This document shows positions 1 to 9,176 of a stretch of 22,168 bases of DNA, one piece after another. A program made the translations under genes and the position numbers. The stretch's first letter is position 1. The number at the start of each line of letters is the position of its first letter. The notes below the pieces were generated by a model. The model had not been told where the DNA came from and made no database searches. It saw only the letters and a program-made list of their open reading frames with translations. Origin of the DNA: Haloferacaceae archaeon (GTDB taxonomy: Archaea > Halobacteriota > Halobacteria > Halobacteriales > Haloferacaceae); contig JAQCMZ010000116.1 of assembly GCA_028274825.1 (NCBI GenBank), forward strand, positions 1 to 22,168, given 5' to 3'.

Positions 1-904
1 TCGTCATCGTGATGACAGCGATAATCCCAAACGCCACCACCCAGTCCACGTTGATAGAGACGGCTGTCTCGAGAGGGAACGCGCCCAAGAACACACGAAA
101 TCCGACGGCGAACCCGGCAGCTTTCGAGGCTGAAGAGAGAAACGCCGACACCGGTGCGGGTGACCCCTCGTAGGATTCGGGGGCCCAGAAGTGGAAGGGA
201 ACGGAAGCGGTCTTGAACGCGACACCTCCCAGAATAAACAGGATCCCGATTCCGGCGACTCCGCCGAGCGAGTCAGTGGTCGCCAGCGCTGTGGCGACAT
301 CACCGAAAACCAGCGATCCGGTGGCGGCGTACACTAGCGAGATACCGAACACGAAGACGGCAGACGACACTGCACCAATCAGGAAGTACTTTAGACCCGC
401 CTCAGAACTGCCTCGATTATCCTTGAGAAACGCCACCAGCGCATAACTGGGTAGTGATGTCAACTCCAGCGCCACGAATACAGTTGCCAGCGAATTCGAC
501 ACGGCAATCAGCGACATGCCCGTGGCGGCAAATAGCACCAGCGAGAAAAACTCCGCGGCGTCTTCTCTGCCCGCGAGATAGTCGTGAGACGCCACGATCA
601 CTAGCGACGTAACAGACGCAAAGATGGCGGTGAAAAACAGGGCCATTCCGTCGACTTTGATTGCATCAGCCAACAGGAAGACCGGTCCGCCTGGATCAGA
701 GGGGTTCCACAGCCAATCACGCATGTAGGAGATGCTCACCGCGAGGGTGACTACACTCCCGGTGACACTCACTCCCGTCAACGTGGTGTGAGATGGCTCA
801 TCGAAGATTGCATCCATAATGAGCAGTATCAATCCAGTCCCGGCCAGCGTCAGTGCTGGCGCTGCTGCGAACCAATCGGGCAGCGTTTCGGCGACGGTAG
901 TCAT
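1..904 (-). CDS. nuoN: NADH-quinone oxidoreductase-like subunit N (NuoN), 3' end cut off by window
   Basis: This is an antiporter-like proton-pumping membrane subunit of complex I, beside NuoM and NuoL in the membrane arm. The frame is open from an ATG at 904 to the window edge, about 301 codons; the family is usually near 500 residues, so the C-terminal 40% is missing. The translation starts MTTVAETLPDWFAAAPALTL and contains the family signatures FVALELTSLPSYALVAF (conserved glutamate in a membrane helix) and AFKTASVPFHFWAPESYEG (conserved lysine in the discontinuous-helix region). The ATG overlaps the nuoM stop as ATGA, which fixes the start and implies translational coupling. It is the last visible gene of the nuo operon. 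The assignment is firm. Confidence 0.93.
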   Translation of the reverse strand, partial: MTTVAETLPDWFAAAPALTLAGTGLILLIMDAIFDEPSHTTLTGVSVTGSVVTLAVSISYMRDWLWNPSDPGGPVFLLADAIKVDGMALFFTAIFASVTSLVIVASHDYLAGREDAAEFFSLVLFAATGMSLIAVSNSLATVFVALELTSLPSYALVAFLKDNRGSSEAGLKYFLIGAVSSAVFVFGISLVYAATGSLVFGDVATALATTDSLGGVAGIGILFILGGVAFKTASVPFHFWAPESYEGSPAPVSAFLSSASKAAGFAVGFRVFLGAFPLETAVSINVDWVVAFGIIAVITMT

Positions 905-2436
905 GAGACACCCCCATTCTCGAGGATGGGAACAACCGCATCACGGATCATCTCGAAAAAAATCTCGGGCTGGACGCCCAGCACGATAATCGCCAGCAGT
1001 AGAGCCGCCAGCGGAAGCGTGTCGTGAATCGGCGCAGACTGGATCTCGTAGTCGGGCTCCAAATCGAATGGACCGAACAGCGTCTGCTGCATTGCCCACA
1101 ACAGGTATCCGGCGACGATGACGATCCCGAACATCGCGGTAGCCGTCAGGATCGGCATCAATCCGCTCGCTGCCGCTGAGCCGAACGACCCCACGAAGAT
1201 GAAAAACTCCCCGGCGAAGCCAGCCATCAGCGGCAGTCCCATATAGCCGAAGGCCCCGGCTACGAGAATCCCGACGGCGACAGGCATCCGGTCGGCAAGC
1301 CCCGACATATCGCCGATCATACGCGTGTGAGTCGCGTTGTACAACACGCCGACAGCCATGAACATTAGTCCGGAGATGAGTCCGTGAGCGATCATCTGGA
1401 ATGTCGCCCCGCCAACGCCGAACTCGGTGAACGCGATCAGTCCGAGGATGACGTATCCCATCGACGATACCGACGAGTACGCGACGATGCGTTTGAGATC
1501 GCGCTGTCCCAGTGCTAACAGTGCGCCGTAGATGACGCTAATTACCGCAATAGCGGCAATCGGCACCGCCAGCGCTGACGCCTGCTCGGGCAACATTGTG
1601 AAGTTGTATCGCAACAGCGCGTACGTCCCCATCTTCAACAACACCCCAGCCAGCATCACCGACACCGGCGTAGGCGCTTCAACGTGGGCGTCAGGCAGCC
1701 AGGTGTGAACCGGGACGACAGGCACTTTCACCGCGAATCCGAGAAACATCGCCGTAAACGCGATTAGTGCGAGAGTGTCGGGTGGGATATCGTAAACCGG
1801 CTGTAACTGGCCGGCTGCAATCGCCTGGGTGGTTTCGGGGAGCCCGAACGTGTCGATCGGAAGTGAATACACGAGTGACATATATCCGATGAACATCACC
1901 AGCGACGCGATATTCGTGTACACGAAGAACTTGATCGCGGCGTACTTTCGCCGTGGGCCGCCCCAGACACCGATCAGGAAATACATCGGCACCAGGACAG
2001 CCTCCCAGAAGACGAACCACAAGAAAAAGTCCAGTGCCGTAAACACGCCCAACAGACTCGCTTCCATGAACAGCATCAACCCGTAAAACTGGCTGGCTCG
2101 CTCACTGATCGGTGTCCACGCCGACACGATCGCCAGTGAGGTGAGAAACGTCGTCAAGACTACCAGTGGGAGACTCACACCGTCGACACCGACGTACCAC
2201 TGGAGTTGGTAGTTGGCCACAGACAGCCAATCTGTCCGCGTGAGGAACGCGATCTCTCCGCCTGTCAGCGCGTTCCCGACCGCGTCAAATCGGGTCCACA
2301 TCCACAGACTCGCCCCGAGCGGGAGCAGACTCACCGCAAACGCGAGTCGGCCGGCATACCTGTTCGGGGCGAGGAACACAGCGATTGCTCCCGCGAGTGT
2401 CATCGCGAGAAGCGCCTCGATAATCACAGGAACCAC
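901..2436 (-). CDS. nuoM: NADH-quinone oxidoreductase-like subunit M (NuoM)
   Basis: This is an antiporter-like proton-pumping subunit of the complex I membrane arm, 511 aa, full length for the family and almost wholly hydrophobic. The key residues are visible: the TM5 glutamate E145 in FVFWEAVLVPMY, lysine K237 in FAVKVPVVPVHTWLPDAHVE, and K268 in GVLLKMGTYALLR. These match the proton-path residues E144, K234 and K265 known in E. coli NuoM. The start is a GTG at 2436 lying 13 bp inside the nuoL 3' end; no closer ATG fits. The stop at 901-903 overlaps the nuoN ATG. Confidence 0.96.
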   Translation of the reverse strand: MVPVIIEALLAMTLAGAIAVFLAPNRYAGRLAFAVSLLPLGASLWMWTRFDAVGNALTGGEIAFLTRTDWLSVANYQLQWYVGVDGVSLPLVVLTTFLTSLAIVSAWTPISERASQFYGLMLFMEASLLGVFTALDFFLWFVFWEAVLVPMYFLIGVWGGPRRKYAAIKFFVYTNIASLVMFIGYMSLVYSLPIDTFGLPETTQAIAAGQLQPVYDIPPDTLALIAFTAMFLGFAVKVPVVPVHTWLPDAHVEAPTPVSVMLAGVLLKMGTYALLRYNFTMLPEQASALAVPIAAIAVISVIYGALLALGQRDLKRIVAYSSVSSMGYVILGLIAFTEFGVGGATFQMIAHGLISGLMFMAVGVLYNATHTRMIGDMSGLADRMPVAVGILVAGAFGYMGLPLMAGFAGEFFIFVGSFGSAAASGLMPILTATAMFGIVIVAGYLLWAMQQTLFGPFDLEPDYEIQSAPIHDTLPLAALLLAIIVLGVQPEIFFEMIRDAVVPILENGGVS

Positions 2437-4445
2437 CCCCCCATCACACCTACCACTATTAGCAACGCCGTCAGCCCGAGCGTCAACAACACTGCATAGT
2501 TACTCACGATCCCCGTCTGAATCTGGCGAATTTGCTTGCCCGATGCCAGACTCACCGATGAGACACCGTTAACAATCCCGTCAACAAGCCCCTGGTCGAA
2601 TCGGTCTGCCGAGGAAGCAAAGCCAGTCACACGGTCAGTTATCCACACTTGATACTCGTCTTGATAGTAATTATTGTAGAGGACGTCTCTGACCGGGCCG
2701 AGCGCCGCCGTATGTTCCGTCGGTTCGGCGACGTTGTAGAGTCGCCAGGCGAGCGCGAGTCCTGTCAGCGCCAGCAGTAACGACACTGCTGCAGCCACGA
2801 GGACGGTCGTCACTTCAGAGCCGGCAATTTCCCCGTGTCCGTACGGATTAAGTTCGCTGTACGTAGAGTAGCTCAACTGTGCAGGGCCCGAATCGAGCCA
2901 CGAGGTGAGATAATCTACCGGGACGTGGAAGACTTCCTTCACAGGAACCATATTGACGAATCCAGAAACGACGGCCAGCGACCCCAGGACCATCAACGGA
3001 GCCTTCATACTCCAGCCAACCGGCTCTGGATCTGCAGCCACCTCGGTCCGGGGCTCGCCGTGGAAGGTGAGAAACACCATCCGGAAGCTGTAGAAGGCCG
3101 TTACGGGAACTGCGAGCAGTCCCATCGCGTACGCCCCCAGTAGTATTGGTTCGTCGAGTCCGACGGTGAATGCCTCGAACAGCACCTCATCTTTCGACCA
3201 GAACCCCGAAAACGGGACGATTCCCGCCAACGCCAGCGACCCCGCGAGGAAGGTGGCGTACGTCACAGGCATTTTTCGTTTTAATCCGCCCATATCCCAC
3301 ATGTCTTCGTTGTGGTGCATGGCGATAATCACCGCCCCCGCCCCCAAGAACAGAAGTGCCTTGAAAAACGCATGAGTCATCAGATGGAACGTCGCAGCGA
3401 CATACGACCCGGCTCCGAGCGCGAGCATCATATAGCCGTACTGAGAAATAGTCGAATACGCCAGCACCTGTTTGAGTTCGTCTTTGACGAGCCCCATCGA
3501 GGCGGCAAACAGCGCGGTGAACCCACCAACGAACGCGATAATCGCCAGTGTGGTCGGAGTCTGCACGTAGAAGCCGAACATTCGTGCCACGAGATACACC
3601 CCTGCTGCGACCATCGTCGCCGCGTGGATCAGCGCCGACACGGGTGTAGGGCCTTCCATCGCGTCGGGCAGCCAGGTGTGCAGCGGGAACTGCGCGGATT
3701 TGCCAACGACGCCGCCGAGCACGAGTAGTCCGACAACACTGAACCACGTCTCGGTCGTCAATCCAAATGTGTCGACCGTGAGATCACCCGCGAGGGCCTG
3801 TTCCGCGAGCAGAGGGAACGACCCTTCTCCCGCGAAGGCAGCGGTCCCGAAGGTGGTGAACACTGCAACCACCCCGATCAGAAAAAAGTAATCCCCGAAT
3901 CGGGTGACGAGAAATGCCTTCTTCGCGGCCGAGGGAGGGCCTGGTTCTCGGAAGTTGAAGCCGATCAGGAGATACGAACACAGCCCGACGAGTTCGAAAA
4001 ACATGAACGCCATCAGGAGGTTGTCAGCCACCACGAACCCCAGCATGGAGGCTGTGAACAGTCCGAGCCCGGCGTAGTATCGGGGAAGTCCTGTCTCACC
4101 TTCTGCGTTCATATATCCCAGTGAGAACACGTGAACCAGCAGCGCTACGAGAGTCACGATCACCAGCAGCAACGCCGATAGCGGGTCGATAAGGTAGCCG
4201 AACGTGAGCGTGAACTGCTCGCCGGCAGCCCATGTCAGGGAGTCGCTCAGATGAATCCGCTCGCCTGACGGCATCGCTGCCAGCGAGATTGCAACCCAGA
4301 CTGACAGCAAGAGCGAACCAACTGCTGCTGTGATCCCCGGTACTGCTCCGCCTTTCGGAAGTGCGTCACGGGCTGCCAACGCGATCAAAAACGATACGAA
4401 CGGAAGGAGAACGATTGCCGGTACGTATGTGAATGCATCAATCAT
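2424..4445 (-). CDS. nuoL: NADH-quinone oxidoreductase-like subunit L (NuoL)
   Basis: This is the distal antiporter-like proton-pumping subunit of complex I, 673 aa, which is normal for NuoL. It starts at ATG 4445, one base after the nuoK stop. The signatures are E151 in FMFFELVGLCSYLLIGF, K249 and H256 in GKSAQFPLHTWLPDAMEGPT, and a downstream THAFFKALLFLGAG helix. The C-terminal part (about residues 560-673) contains a long polar segment followed by a last membrane helix, as expected for the lateral amphipathic helix that clamps the antiporter-like subunits in known complex I structures. The gene ends inside nuoM. Confidence 0.96.
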   Translation of the reverse strand: MIDAFTYVPAIVLLPFVSFLIALAARDALPKGGAVPGITAAVGSLLLSVWVAISLAAMPSGERIHLSDSLTWAAGEQFTLTFGYLIDPLSALLLVIVTLVALLVHVFSLGYMNAEGETGLPRYYAGLGLFTASMLGFVVADNLLMAFMFFELVGLCSYLLIGFNFREPGPPSAAKKAFLVTRFGDYFFLIGVVAVFTTFGTAAFAGEGSFPLLAEQALAGDLTVDTFGLTTETWFSVVGLLVLGGVVGKSAQFPLHTWLPDAMEGPTPVSALIHAATMVAAGVYLVARMFGFYVQTPTTLAIIAFVGGFTALFAASMGLVKDELKQVLAYSTISQYGYMMLALGAGSYVAATFHLMTHAFFKALLFLGAGAVIIAMHHNEDMWDMGGLKRKMPVTYATFLAGSLALAGIVPFSGFWSKDEVLFEAFTVGLDEPILLGAYAMGLLAVPVTAFYSFRMVFLTFHGEPRTEVAADPEPVGWSMKAPLMVLGSLAVVSGFVNMVPVKEVFHVPVDYLTSWLDSGPAQLSYSTYSELNPYGHGEIAGSEVTTVLVAAAVSLLLALTGLALAWRLYNVAEPTEHTAALGPVRDVLYNNYYQDEYQVWITDRVTGFASSADRFDQGLVDGIVNGVSSVSLASGKQIRQIQTGIVSNYAVLLTLGLTALLIVVGVMGGWFL

Positions 4446-4446
4446 G

Positions 4447-4749
4447 TTACCACCTCATGGTCGTCGGGACAGCCACGTCGGTGTCAGCGAAATTCCGGTA
4501 CATAACCAGGATAACCCCGATTCCGACGGCCACCTCGGCGGCTGCCAGCGCGATGACGAACAAAGCGAACGTCTGCCCGGTGACGTTGCCGTAGAAGAAC
4601 GAAAACGCCACGAAATTGATATTCGCCGCGTTGAGCATCAACTCGACACTCATCAGAAAGTACAGAGCCTCACGTTTTGTGAGGACGCCGAACAGTCCAA
4701 TACAGAACACCGCTGCAGATAGATACAAGTACCATTTCGGCGGGACCAC
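4447..4749 (-). CDS. nuoK: NADH-quinone oxidoreductase-like subunit K (NuoK)
   Basis: This is a three-helix membrane subunit of complex I, homologous to MrpC, 100 aa and exactly family length. The two buried glutamates of the proton pathway are at the canonical positions: E36 in FLMSVELMLNAANINF and E72 in IALAAAEVAVGIGVILV. The start is GTG at 4749, which shares one base with the TAG stop of nuoJ2. nuoL begins one base after its stop, so the gene sits in a tightly coupled run. Confidence 0.96.
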   Translation of the reverse strand: MVPPKWYLYLSAAVFCIGLFGVLTKREALYFLMSVELMLNAANINFVAFSFFYGNVTGQTFALFVIALAAAEVAVGIGVILVMYRNFADTDVAVPTTMRW

Positions 4750-5120
4750 TATCGATCTCCTCCGACATCACGCCTCTCGCGGGAGTCATCCCCAAAAGCA
4801 CCACCGACGGCTGCGACCACCGAGCCGCCTTTCTCGCGTTTCGCCAGGAAAAGGGCTGCATCGATAGCCACATCCAGTGTTAACGCGATAATGAGGAATC
4901 CGGCGAGAAACCCCTCAGCGGGGATTCCACCGAGTTCGAGATTGAACAACGCGAACCCGATACTGGCGACCACACTCTGACCTGCCTCAAAGCCCGCCGC
5001 CTCACCGGCAGCAGCGGCAAAATCCGCCCCACGGAACGCTGCCACCATCACGACAAACAGGGCGATTGCTGCCAGTCCCGGGGCCAACTGCCCCGGCGAG
5101 TCACCGTCATCGTCACTCAT
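4749..5120 (-). CDS. nuoJ2: NADH-quinone oxidoreductase-like subunit J, C-terminal half (NuoJ2)
   Basis: This is the second half of the split NuoJ membrane subunit, 123 aa. Haloarchaea commonly encode NuoJ as two genes, and position decides the identity here because sequence conservation is low. The N-terminus is acidic, a first hydrophobic segment covers about residues 13-30, and a second about 66-92 (GFLAGFLIIALTLDVAIDAA); the tail is charged. The last helix with a conserved acidic position resembles the region that precedes NuoK in fused NuoJ proteins. The ATG at 5120 overlaps the nuoJ1 stop (ATGA) and the stop shares a base with nuoK. The N-terminal alanine- and glycine-rich stretch is poorly conserved. 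Confidence 0.85.
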   Translation of the reverse strand: MSDDDGDSPGQLAPGLAAIALFVVMVAAFRGADFAAAAGEAAGFEAGQSVVASIGFALFNLELGGIPAEGFLAGFLIIALTLDVAIDAALFLAKREKGGSVVAAVGGAFGDDSRERRDVGGDR

Positions 5121-5383
5121 GTACTTTGTACCTCCTGTCGGCTGTCAGTCCGGGTGAGCATGACGGCAAACGTAATGAGGATCAAAACCCCCCCGATATA
5201 CACGAGAATCTGAATCGCTGCCAGGAACTCCGCCTGTAACATGACGTAGTGGATCGCGACGCTCACCAGGGCAGCCCCCAGCAGTAGTGACGCGGTAAAC
5301 ACGTCACTGCTGAGCACCACACCCAAACTGCACCCTAGTGTCGCCAGGGCAAATAGCGTGAACGCGACCGTCTCAATAACCAT
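5117..5383 (-). CDS. nuoJ1: NADH-quinone oxidoreductase-like subunit J, N-terminal half (NuoJ1)
   Basis: This is the first half of the split NuoJ membrane subunit of complex I, 88 aa. It is recognised by VAIHYVMLQAEFLAAIQILV followed by YIGGVLILITFAVMLT, the NuoJ helix that carries the pi-bulge and contacts the E-channel in solved complexes. The reading frame stays open upstream to 5521, but those 46 extra residues are basic, soluble and unlike the family. The start is therefore placed at ATG 5383 (MVIETVAFTLFALATLG). This gene opens the second part of the operon after an unusually long 576-bp gap, so it may have its own promoter. No convincing Shine-Dalgarno sequence is visible. Confidence 0.92.
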   Translation of the reverse strand: MVIETVAFTLFALATLGCSLGVVLSSDVFTASLLLGAALVSVAIHYVMLQAEFLAAIQILVYIGGVLILITFAVMLTRTDSRQEVQST

Positions 5384-5959
5384 GGAGTGAATCTCTTTGA
5401 CTTCCTTTTGAAGCTTTCTGAACGTCAGTCGCTTCTTTTTCGATCTGTATACGGCTAGGTCTTCGTGTCGGTCCCAGCAGTTGTGGATCAACACTGGATT
5501 CTCAGAGGGTATCAGCCACACACAACTGAAACCGTTGACTTCCGCTTATTCTTCTGTGAATCGCTCTTTGAGTGTTCTCCACAGAGCAGTTTACTGTGCG
5601 TGAGTCGCTCACGAGAGGTGTTCAGATCCGGATCAGACTGGATGAGCGAAGCGAGGTGAGACGAATCGGGTCGGGTTGAGTCGAAGCCGGTCCAGTCGGG
5701 TCCGGTCGAGTCTGATCGGGCTCTCATGTCGAGTGAATCCGGTCGGATCGAGTCGCGTCGAGTCAACTCAAGCCGACTCTGGTTGGGTCACACCAACTGC
5801 GACCGGGTTGTGGTTGAGAAAATCCGATCAGGCCGAGTCGAACCTGAGTCGAGTTACAGAAATACGGGGCGAAAGCTCACAGTTTCAGCCGTGAGAGGGT
5901 GCCAATCAGAGCAGGGGAGGCTAGTTTTGATCAGCACGTCCTGAATCTCGTGGCAAGGG
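5384..5959. other. Non-coding gap inside nuo operon with degenerate TCGRG-type repeats
   Basis: This 576-bp stretch interrupts an operon whose other genes all overlap or nearly touch. I see no gene in it. Between about 5640 and 5870 the plus strand is a cryptically simple sequence built from variants of GTCGAGTC and GTCGGGTC with no fixed period. A short inverted repeat GTGAG-TCG-CTCAC lies near 5598-5610 and a GATCCGGATC palindrome near 5629-5638. Open frames across the repeats give low-complexity Asp/Ser/Arg/Pro peptides and look spurious. It could be a degenerate insertion or an untranslated spacer carrying a promoter for nuoJ1. Confidence 0.75.
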
Positions 5960-6421
5960 CTACTGATAGTCGAGTTCGCCGTCACCTTCACCGACCCAAG
6001 CGCCACGATCCGGTTCACGGGCCTCAAGCGGGTCGATTCCCTTGTACCAGGGGACGTTTTTCAGTTGCTCTTTGTTGTAGACGAATTCGTCTTTCGTGTC
6101 GGCAGTGAACTCGAAGTTTTGCGTCATGATGATTGCATCGACCGGGCAAACCTCCTCACACAGTCGGCAGTAGATACACTGGCCGAGATGGAGGTTGTAC
6201 TGTTCGCCGTTACGTTTGTCGTCTTGAACGATCTGAATCGTGTCGTTCGGGCAGACGGTCTCACACTGGCGACACCAGATACACCGCTCCTGGCTGAATT
6301 TGTGGACCCCACGGAAGCGGGGGCTTACTTCAGGTGCGACATCGGGGTATTCTACCGTGAATGTCTGCCCGTTCAATGCGTGCTTCATCGTCGTCGCCAT
6401 GGATTTGAGTAGTCCGATCAT
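5960..6421 (-). CDS. nuoI: NADH-quinone oxidoreductase-like subunit I (NuoI), two [4Fe-4S] ferredoxin
   Basis: This is the peripheral-arm subunit that passes electrons through two [4Fe-4S] clusters (N6a and N6b) towards NuoB; 153 aa. Two CxxCxxCxxxCP motifs are intact: C47, C50, C53, C57 (CIWCRQCETVCP) and C82, C85, C88, C92 (CIYCRLCEEVCP). The start is ATG 6421, which overlaps the nuoH stop as ATGA and agrees with the family start MIGLLKSMATTMKHALNG. The frame is open much further upstream, but only as a shadow within nuoH. The C-terminus is acidic, as expected for a halophile. It is the last gene before the 576-bp gap. Confidence 0.96.
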   Translation of the reverse strand: MIGLLKSMATTMKHALNGQTFTVEYPDVAPEVSPRFRGVHKFSQERCIWCRQCETVCPNDTIQIVQDDKRNGEQYNLHLGQCIYCRLCEEVCPVDAIIMTQNFEFTADTKDEFVYNKEQLKNVPWYKGIDPLEAREPDRGAWVGEGDGELDYQ

Positions 6422-7512
6422 ATCATGATCACCCCCACGAGCGCAGCCGTGAGGAGAAAGTTTGCAAACGCCAATACGAGCATCCCTTTCCACCCGATTT
6501 CGATCAGCTGGTCGATGCGCACCCGAGGAATCGCCGAGCGGCACCACTGGGTGAACAGGAAGAACGCCCAGATCTTGATCACAAACCACACAAATCCGGG
6601 CAACACCGGACCCGCGGGCCCCCCGAGGAAGATTGTCGCGATCACAGCCCCACCCAGGAAGACGTGGAGGAACTCCCCGAGATAAAACAGGACGAAGTAC
6701 ACCGACGAATACTCCGTCTGGTAGCCAGCGACGATCTCGGTCGGGGCTTCGGGGATATCGAAGGGGTTGCGGCCAACCTCTGCCAAATTCGCCACCACGA
6801 ACAGGACGAATGCGAACGGGTTGACGAGCGCGTACCACGACGGGATCGTGACGCCAGCGACGGTCACGAGCGGCGCAGCCTGGGCGGCCACAATCTCGCT
6901 CATTCGGAACGAGCCGGTAAAGATCACGACTGACATCGCGACCAGGATCAGCGGGATTTCGTAAGCGATATTCTGTGCGACCGCTCGAAGTCCGCCAAGC
7001 AGCGAGTACTTGTTATTCGACGCGTAGCCGGCCATCACCAGAGACACCGACGCGACTGATGCGAACGCGAACACCAGCACCAGTCCGACCTCGGGGTCGG
7101 CAAGTTGGATGTTGATGCCCAGCAGTGACCCCATAGGGATCACCGCAAACCCCAGTAACGCAGATGCAGGAAGGATAATTGGCGCGAGATCCCACGCTGG
7201 TCGGCTGGCGCCTTTCGGGACGATCAACTCTTTCGAGAGAAGTCGAACCGCATCAGCGACGATGATCAACAGGCCGAACGGGCCGATCCGGTTGACAGCG
7301 ATCCGATCGGTGAATGCGGCGGTGATTTTTCGCTTCGCCCACGGGCCTGCGATACCGGTGAACGCCAGCATGATGTTTCCGACGACGAACGCCGCCAGAA
7401 GCGCCGCGATTGCTTCCCCCCAGACGCCGGGGAGACCCAGTAGATCAGCGATCTGCTCGGGAAACAGTTGTGCTGGCGCCGGCATTTGCGCCTGGAAGCC
7501 GGCCGCAAGCAT
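6418..7512 (-). CDS. nuoH: NADH-quinone oxidoreductase-like subunit H (NuoH)
   Basis: This membrane subunit joins the peripheral and membrane arms and lines the quinone site. It has the family motifs KRKITAAFTDRIAVNRIGPF near residues 60-80 and EVGRNPFDIPEAPTEIVAGY followed by QTEYSS near 245-270; the latter holds the conserved acidic residues at the quinone and E-channel region. There are about eight hydrophobic segments over 364 aa, a slightly extended version of the family length. The start is taken as ATG 7512, which shares its A with the TGA of nuoCD; an in-frame TTG one codon upstream (7515) is less likely. The stop overlaps nuoI. Confidence 0.95.
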   Translation of the reverse strand: MLAAGFQAQMPAPAQLFPEQIADLLGLPGVWGEAIAALLAAFVVGNIMLAFTGIAGPWAKRKITAAFTDRIAVNRIGPFGLLIIVADAVRLLSKELIVPKGASRPAWDLAPIILPASALLGFAVIPMGSLLGINIQLADPEVGLVLVFAFASVASVSLVMAGYASNNKYSLLGGLRAVAQNIAYEIPLILVAMSVVIFTGSFRMSEIVAAQAAPLVTVAGVTIPSWYALVNPFAFVLFVVANLAEVGRNPFDIPEAPTEIVAGYQTEYSSVYFVLFYLGEFLHVFLGGAVIATIFLGGPAGPVLPGFVWFVIKIWAFFLFTQWCRSAIPRVRIDQLIEIGWKGMLVLAFANFLLTAALVGVIMI

Positions 7513-9176
7513 CAACGGTCGACCTCCCCGAGCACGATGTCCAGACTGCCCAGCGCCGCAATCATATCAGGGATATACTCGCCGTTGGCCATCTCTGGCA
7601 GCGTCTGCAGATTCGAGAAACACGGTGATCGAATCTTGAATCGGGCAGGTTTGTCGGTCCCGTCTGATCGCATATACACACCCAACTCGCCTTTCGCACC
7701 CTCGACCGTCCGGTAGATCTCTTTGTCGTCGTCTGGGCGGAGTGTCCGGGGAACGTTCGACTGGATCGTCCGCTCGTCTTCCGGCCAGTCTTCCAACAGG
7801 TCGACACACTGTTCGATAATTCGGGCAGACTGTTCGACTTCCTGCATCCGAACCAGCACACGGGAGTAATTGTCACAACCGTCCTCGGTGATCACGTCCC
7901 ACTCGAACTCATCGTAGTAGCCGTACGGATCGTCACGTCGGAGGTCGTAATCGATTCCCGACCCCCGCGCCACGGGCCCCGTCGCGCCATAGCTTTTCGC
8001 CACCTCCAGGGGTAACACGCCCGTGTCGATTGTCCGGAGCTGGAGAATCTCGTTGGAACTGACCAAATCGTGGAACTCCTCGAGAGCCCCTGGGAGTTCG
8101 TCGACGTAGTCACGCACTGACTCGAAGAATTCTCCCCGCGGTTCGGGGATGTCCCATACGACCCCGCCGAGTCGGAAGTAATTGAACATTAGCCGCTGTC
8201 CAGTCAGGTCTTCGAGAATCTTCTGGACTCGCTCACGCTCTCGGACGGCGTACATGAACACGGCAGTGAAGTCGCCGTTCACGTCCAGTGCGAAGGTGCC
8301 AAGCGCCAGCATGTGGGCAGCGATCCGGCACAGTTCTGCGCCGAGTGTGCGGATGACCTGCGCGTATTCTGGCACATCAATCTCTGCGAGATCTTCGGCT
8401 GCCCGCGCGTATGCCCACTCGTTCAGCAGACCAGCCGAGATGTAGTCCCACCGGTCGGGGTATGGCATAATCTGATGTCGGTACGTCTTCGTTTGACACA
8501 CCTGCTCTTCACACCGGTGTAGATACCCGATATCCGACTCGACATCGGCCACCTGTTCCCCGTCGAGAGTGGTCTTCAGATGTAACACACCGTGAGTGGC
8601 AGGGTGGTGAGGGCCGATATTCACGAACATCGTATCTGACTCCTCACTCGCATGGTCATTCTGCAGTGGGTTGGCGTGTTCCCGCAGCGTCACCACCTGT
8701 GGCTGGTCGTCGTCGTACGCGTCCGAGAGCGGATGCCCTTGCCAGGTTTCCGGGAGGAGAATCCGTCGGAGATCCGGGTGGTCATCGTACTCGATCCCGA
8801 GAAGATCGTACGCCTCACGTTCGTGCCAGTCAGCCGTCCGAAACACTGGTTCAGCCGACTCCGAACGCGGTTGTTCCTTCGCCGAGGGAACGACGACACT
8901 GAGTTCCTGGGTGGGGTCGTCGAACTTTCGGAGGTGATACACCGACTCGTACCGGTCAGGATACTCTTGAGCGGTGACACAGGAGAGATGATCGAATCCC
9001 GCCTCTTGCCGGAGAGTCGAGAGCACTTCCTGAACCTGTGTCGGATCGATCACGACACCTGGCGCGTTGAGGTGGTCTTCGTGTGCAGTGACGTGGTCGC
9101 TGATCAGATCCAGCGCTTCACCGGGGCTGGGTTCGACGAGTCCGTCTGGGTCCGGACGCGGATCTTCCAGGCTCAT
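7512..9176 (-). CDS. nuoCD: NADH-quinone oxidoreductase-like fused subunits C/D (NuoCD)
   Basis: This is a 554-aa fusion of the 30-kDa (NuoC) and 49-kDa (NuoD) peripheral subunits. Residues about 20-170 are NuoC-like, with ADWHEREAYDLLGIEYDDHP and LRRILLPETWQGHPL. From about 185 it is NuoD, beginning NIGPHHPATHGVLHLK and followed by DIGYLHRCEEQ. NuoD descends from the [NiFe]-hydrogenase large subunit and forms most of the quinone pocket with NuoB; the N-terminal His pair and HR motif are present, and the C-terminus ends in the conserved DIVLGEVDR. ATG 9176 overlaps the nuoB stop. The same fusion is known in E. coli and other haloarchaea. Confidence 0.95.
   Translation of the reverse strand: MSLEDPRPDPDGLVEPSPGEALDLISDHVTAHEDHLNAPGVVIDPTQVQEVLSTLRQEAGFDHLSCVTAQEYPDRYESVYHLRKFDDPTQELSVVVPSAKEQPRSESAEPVFRTADWHEREAYDLLGIEYDDHPDLRRILLPETWQGHPLSDAYDDDQPQVVTLREHANPLQNDHASEESDTMFVNIGPHHPATHGVLHLKTTLDGEQVADVESDIGYLHRCEEQVCQTKTYRHQIMPYPDRWDYISAGLLNEWAYARAAEDLAEIDVPEYAQVIRTLGAELCRIAAHMLALGTFALDVNGDFTAVFMYAVRERERVQKILEDLTGQRLMFNYFRLGGVVWDIPEPRGEFFESVRDYVDELPGALEEFHDLVSSNEILQLRTIDTGVLPLEVAKSYGATGPVARGSGIDYDLRRDDPYGYYDEFEWDVITEDGCDNYSRVLVRMQEVEQSARIIEQCVDLLEDWPEDERTIQSNVPRTLRPDDDKEIYRTVEGAKGELGVYMRSDGTDKPARFKIRSPCFSNLQTLPEMANGEYIPDMIAALGSLDIVLGEVDR

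Noticed and set aside
5512..5766. 84-codon minus-strand ORF within the nuoI-nuoJ1 gap
   Set aside because: The peptide is a low-complexity Asp/Ser/Arg/Pro run produced by the TCGRG-type repeats, with no family resemblance and no promoter; it is most likely chance.
5960..6838. Long 292-codon form of NuoI
   Set aside because: The extra 139 residues overlap nuoH out of frame and are basic and Arg-rich; the family start at 6421 overlaps the nuoH stop exactly.
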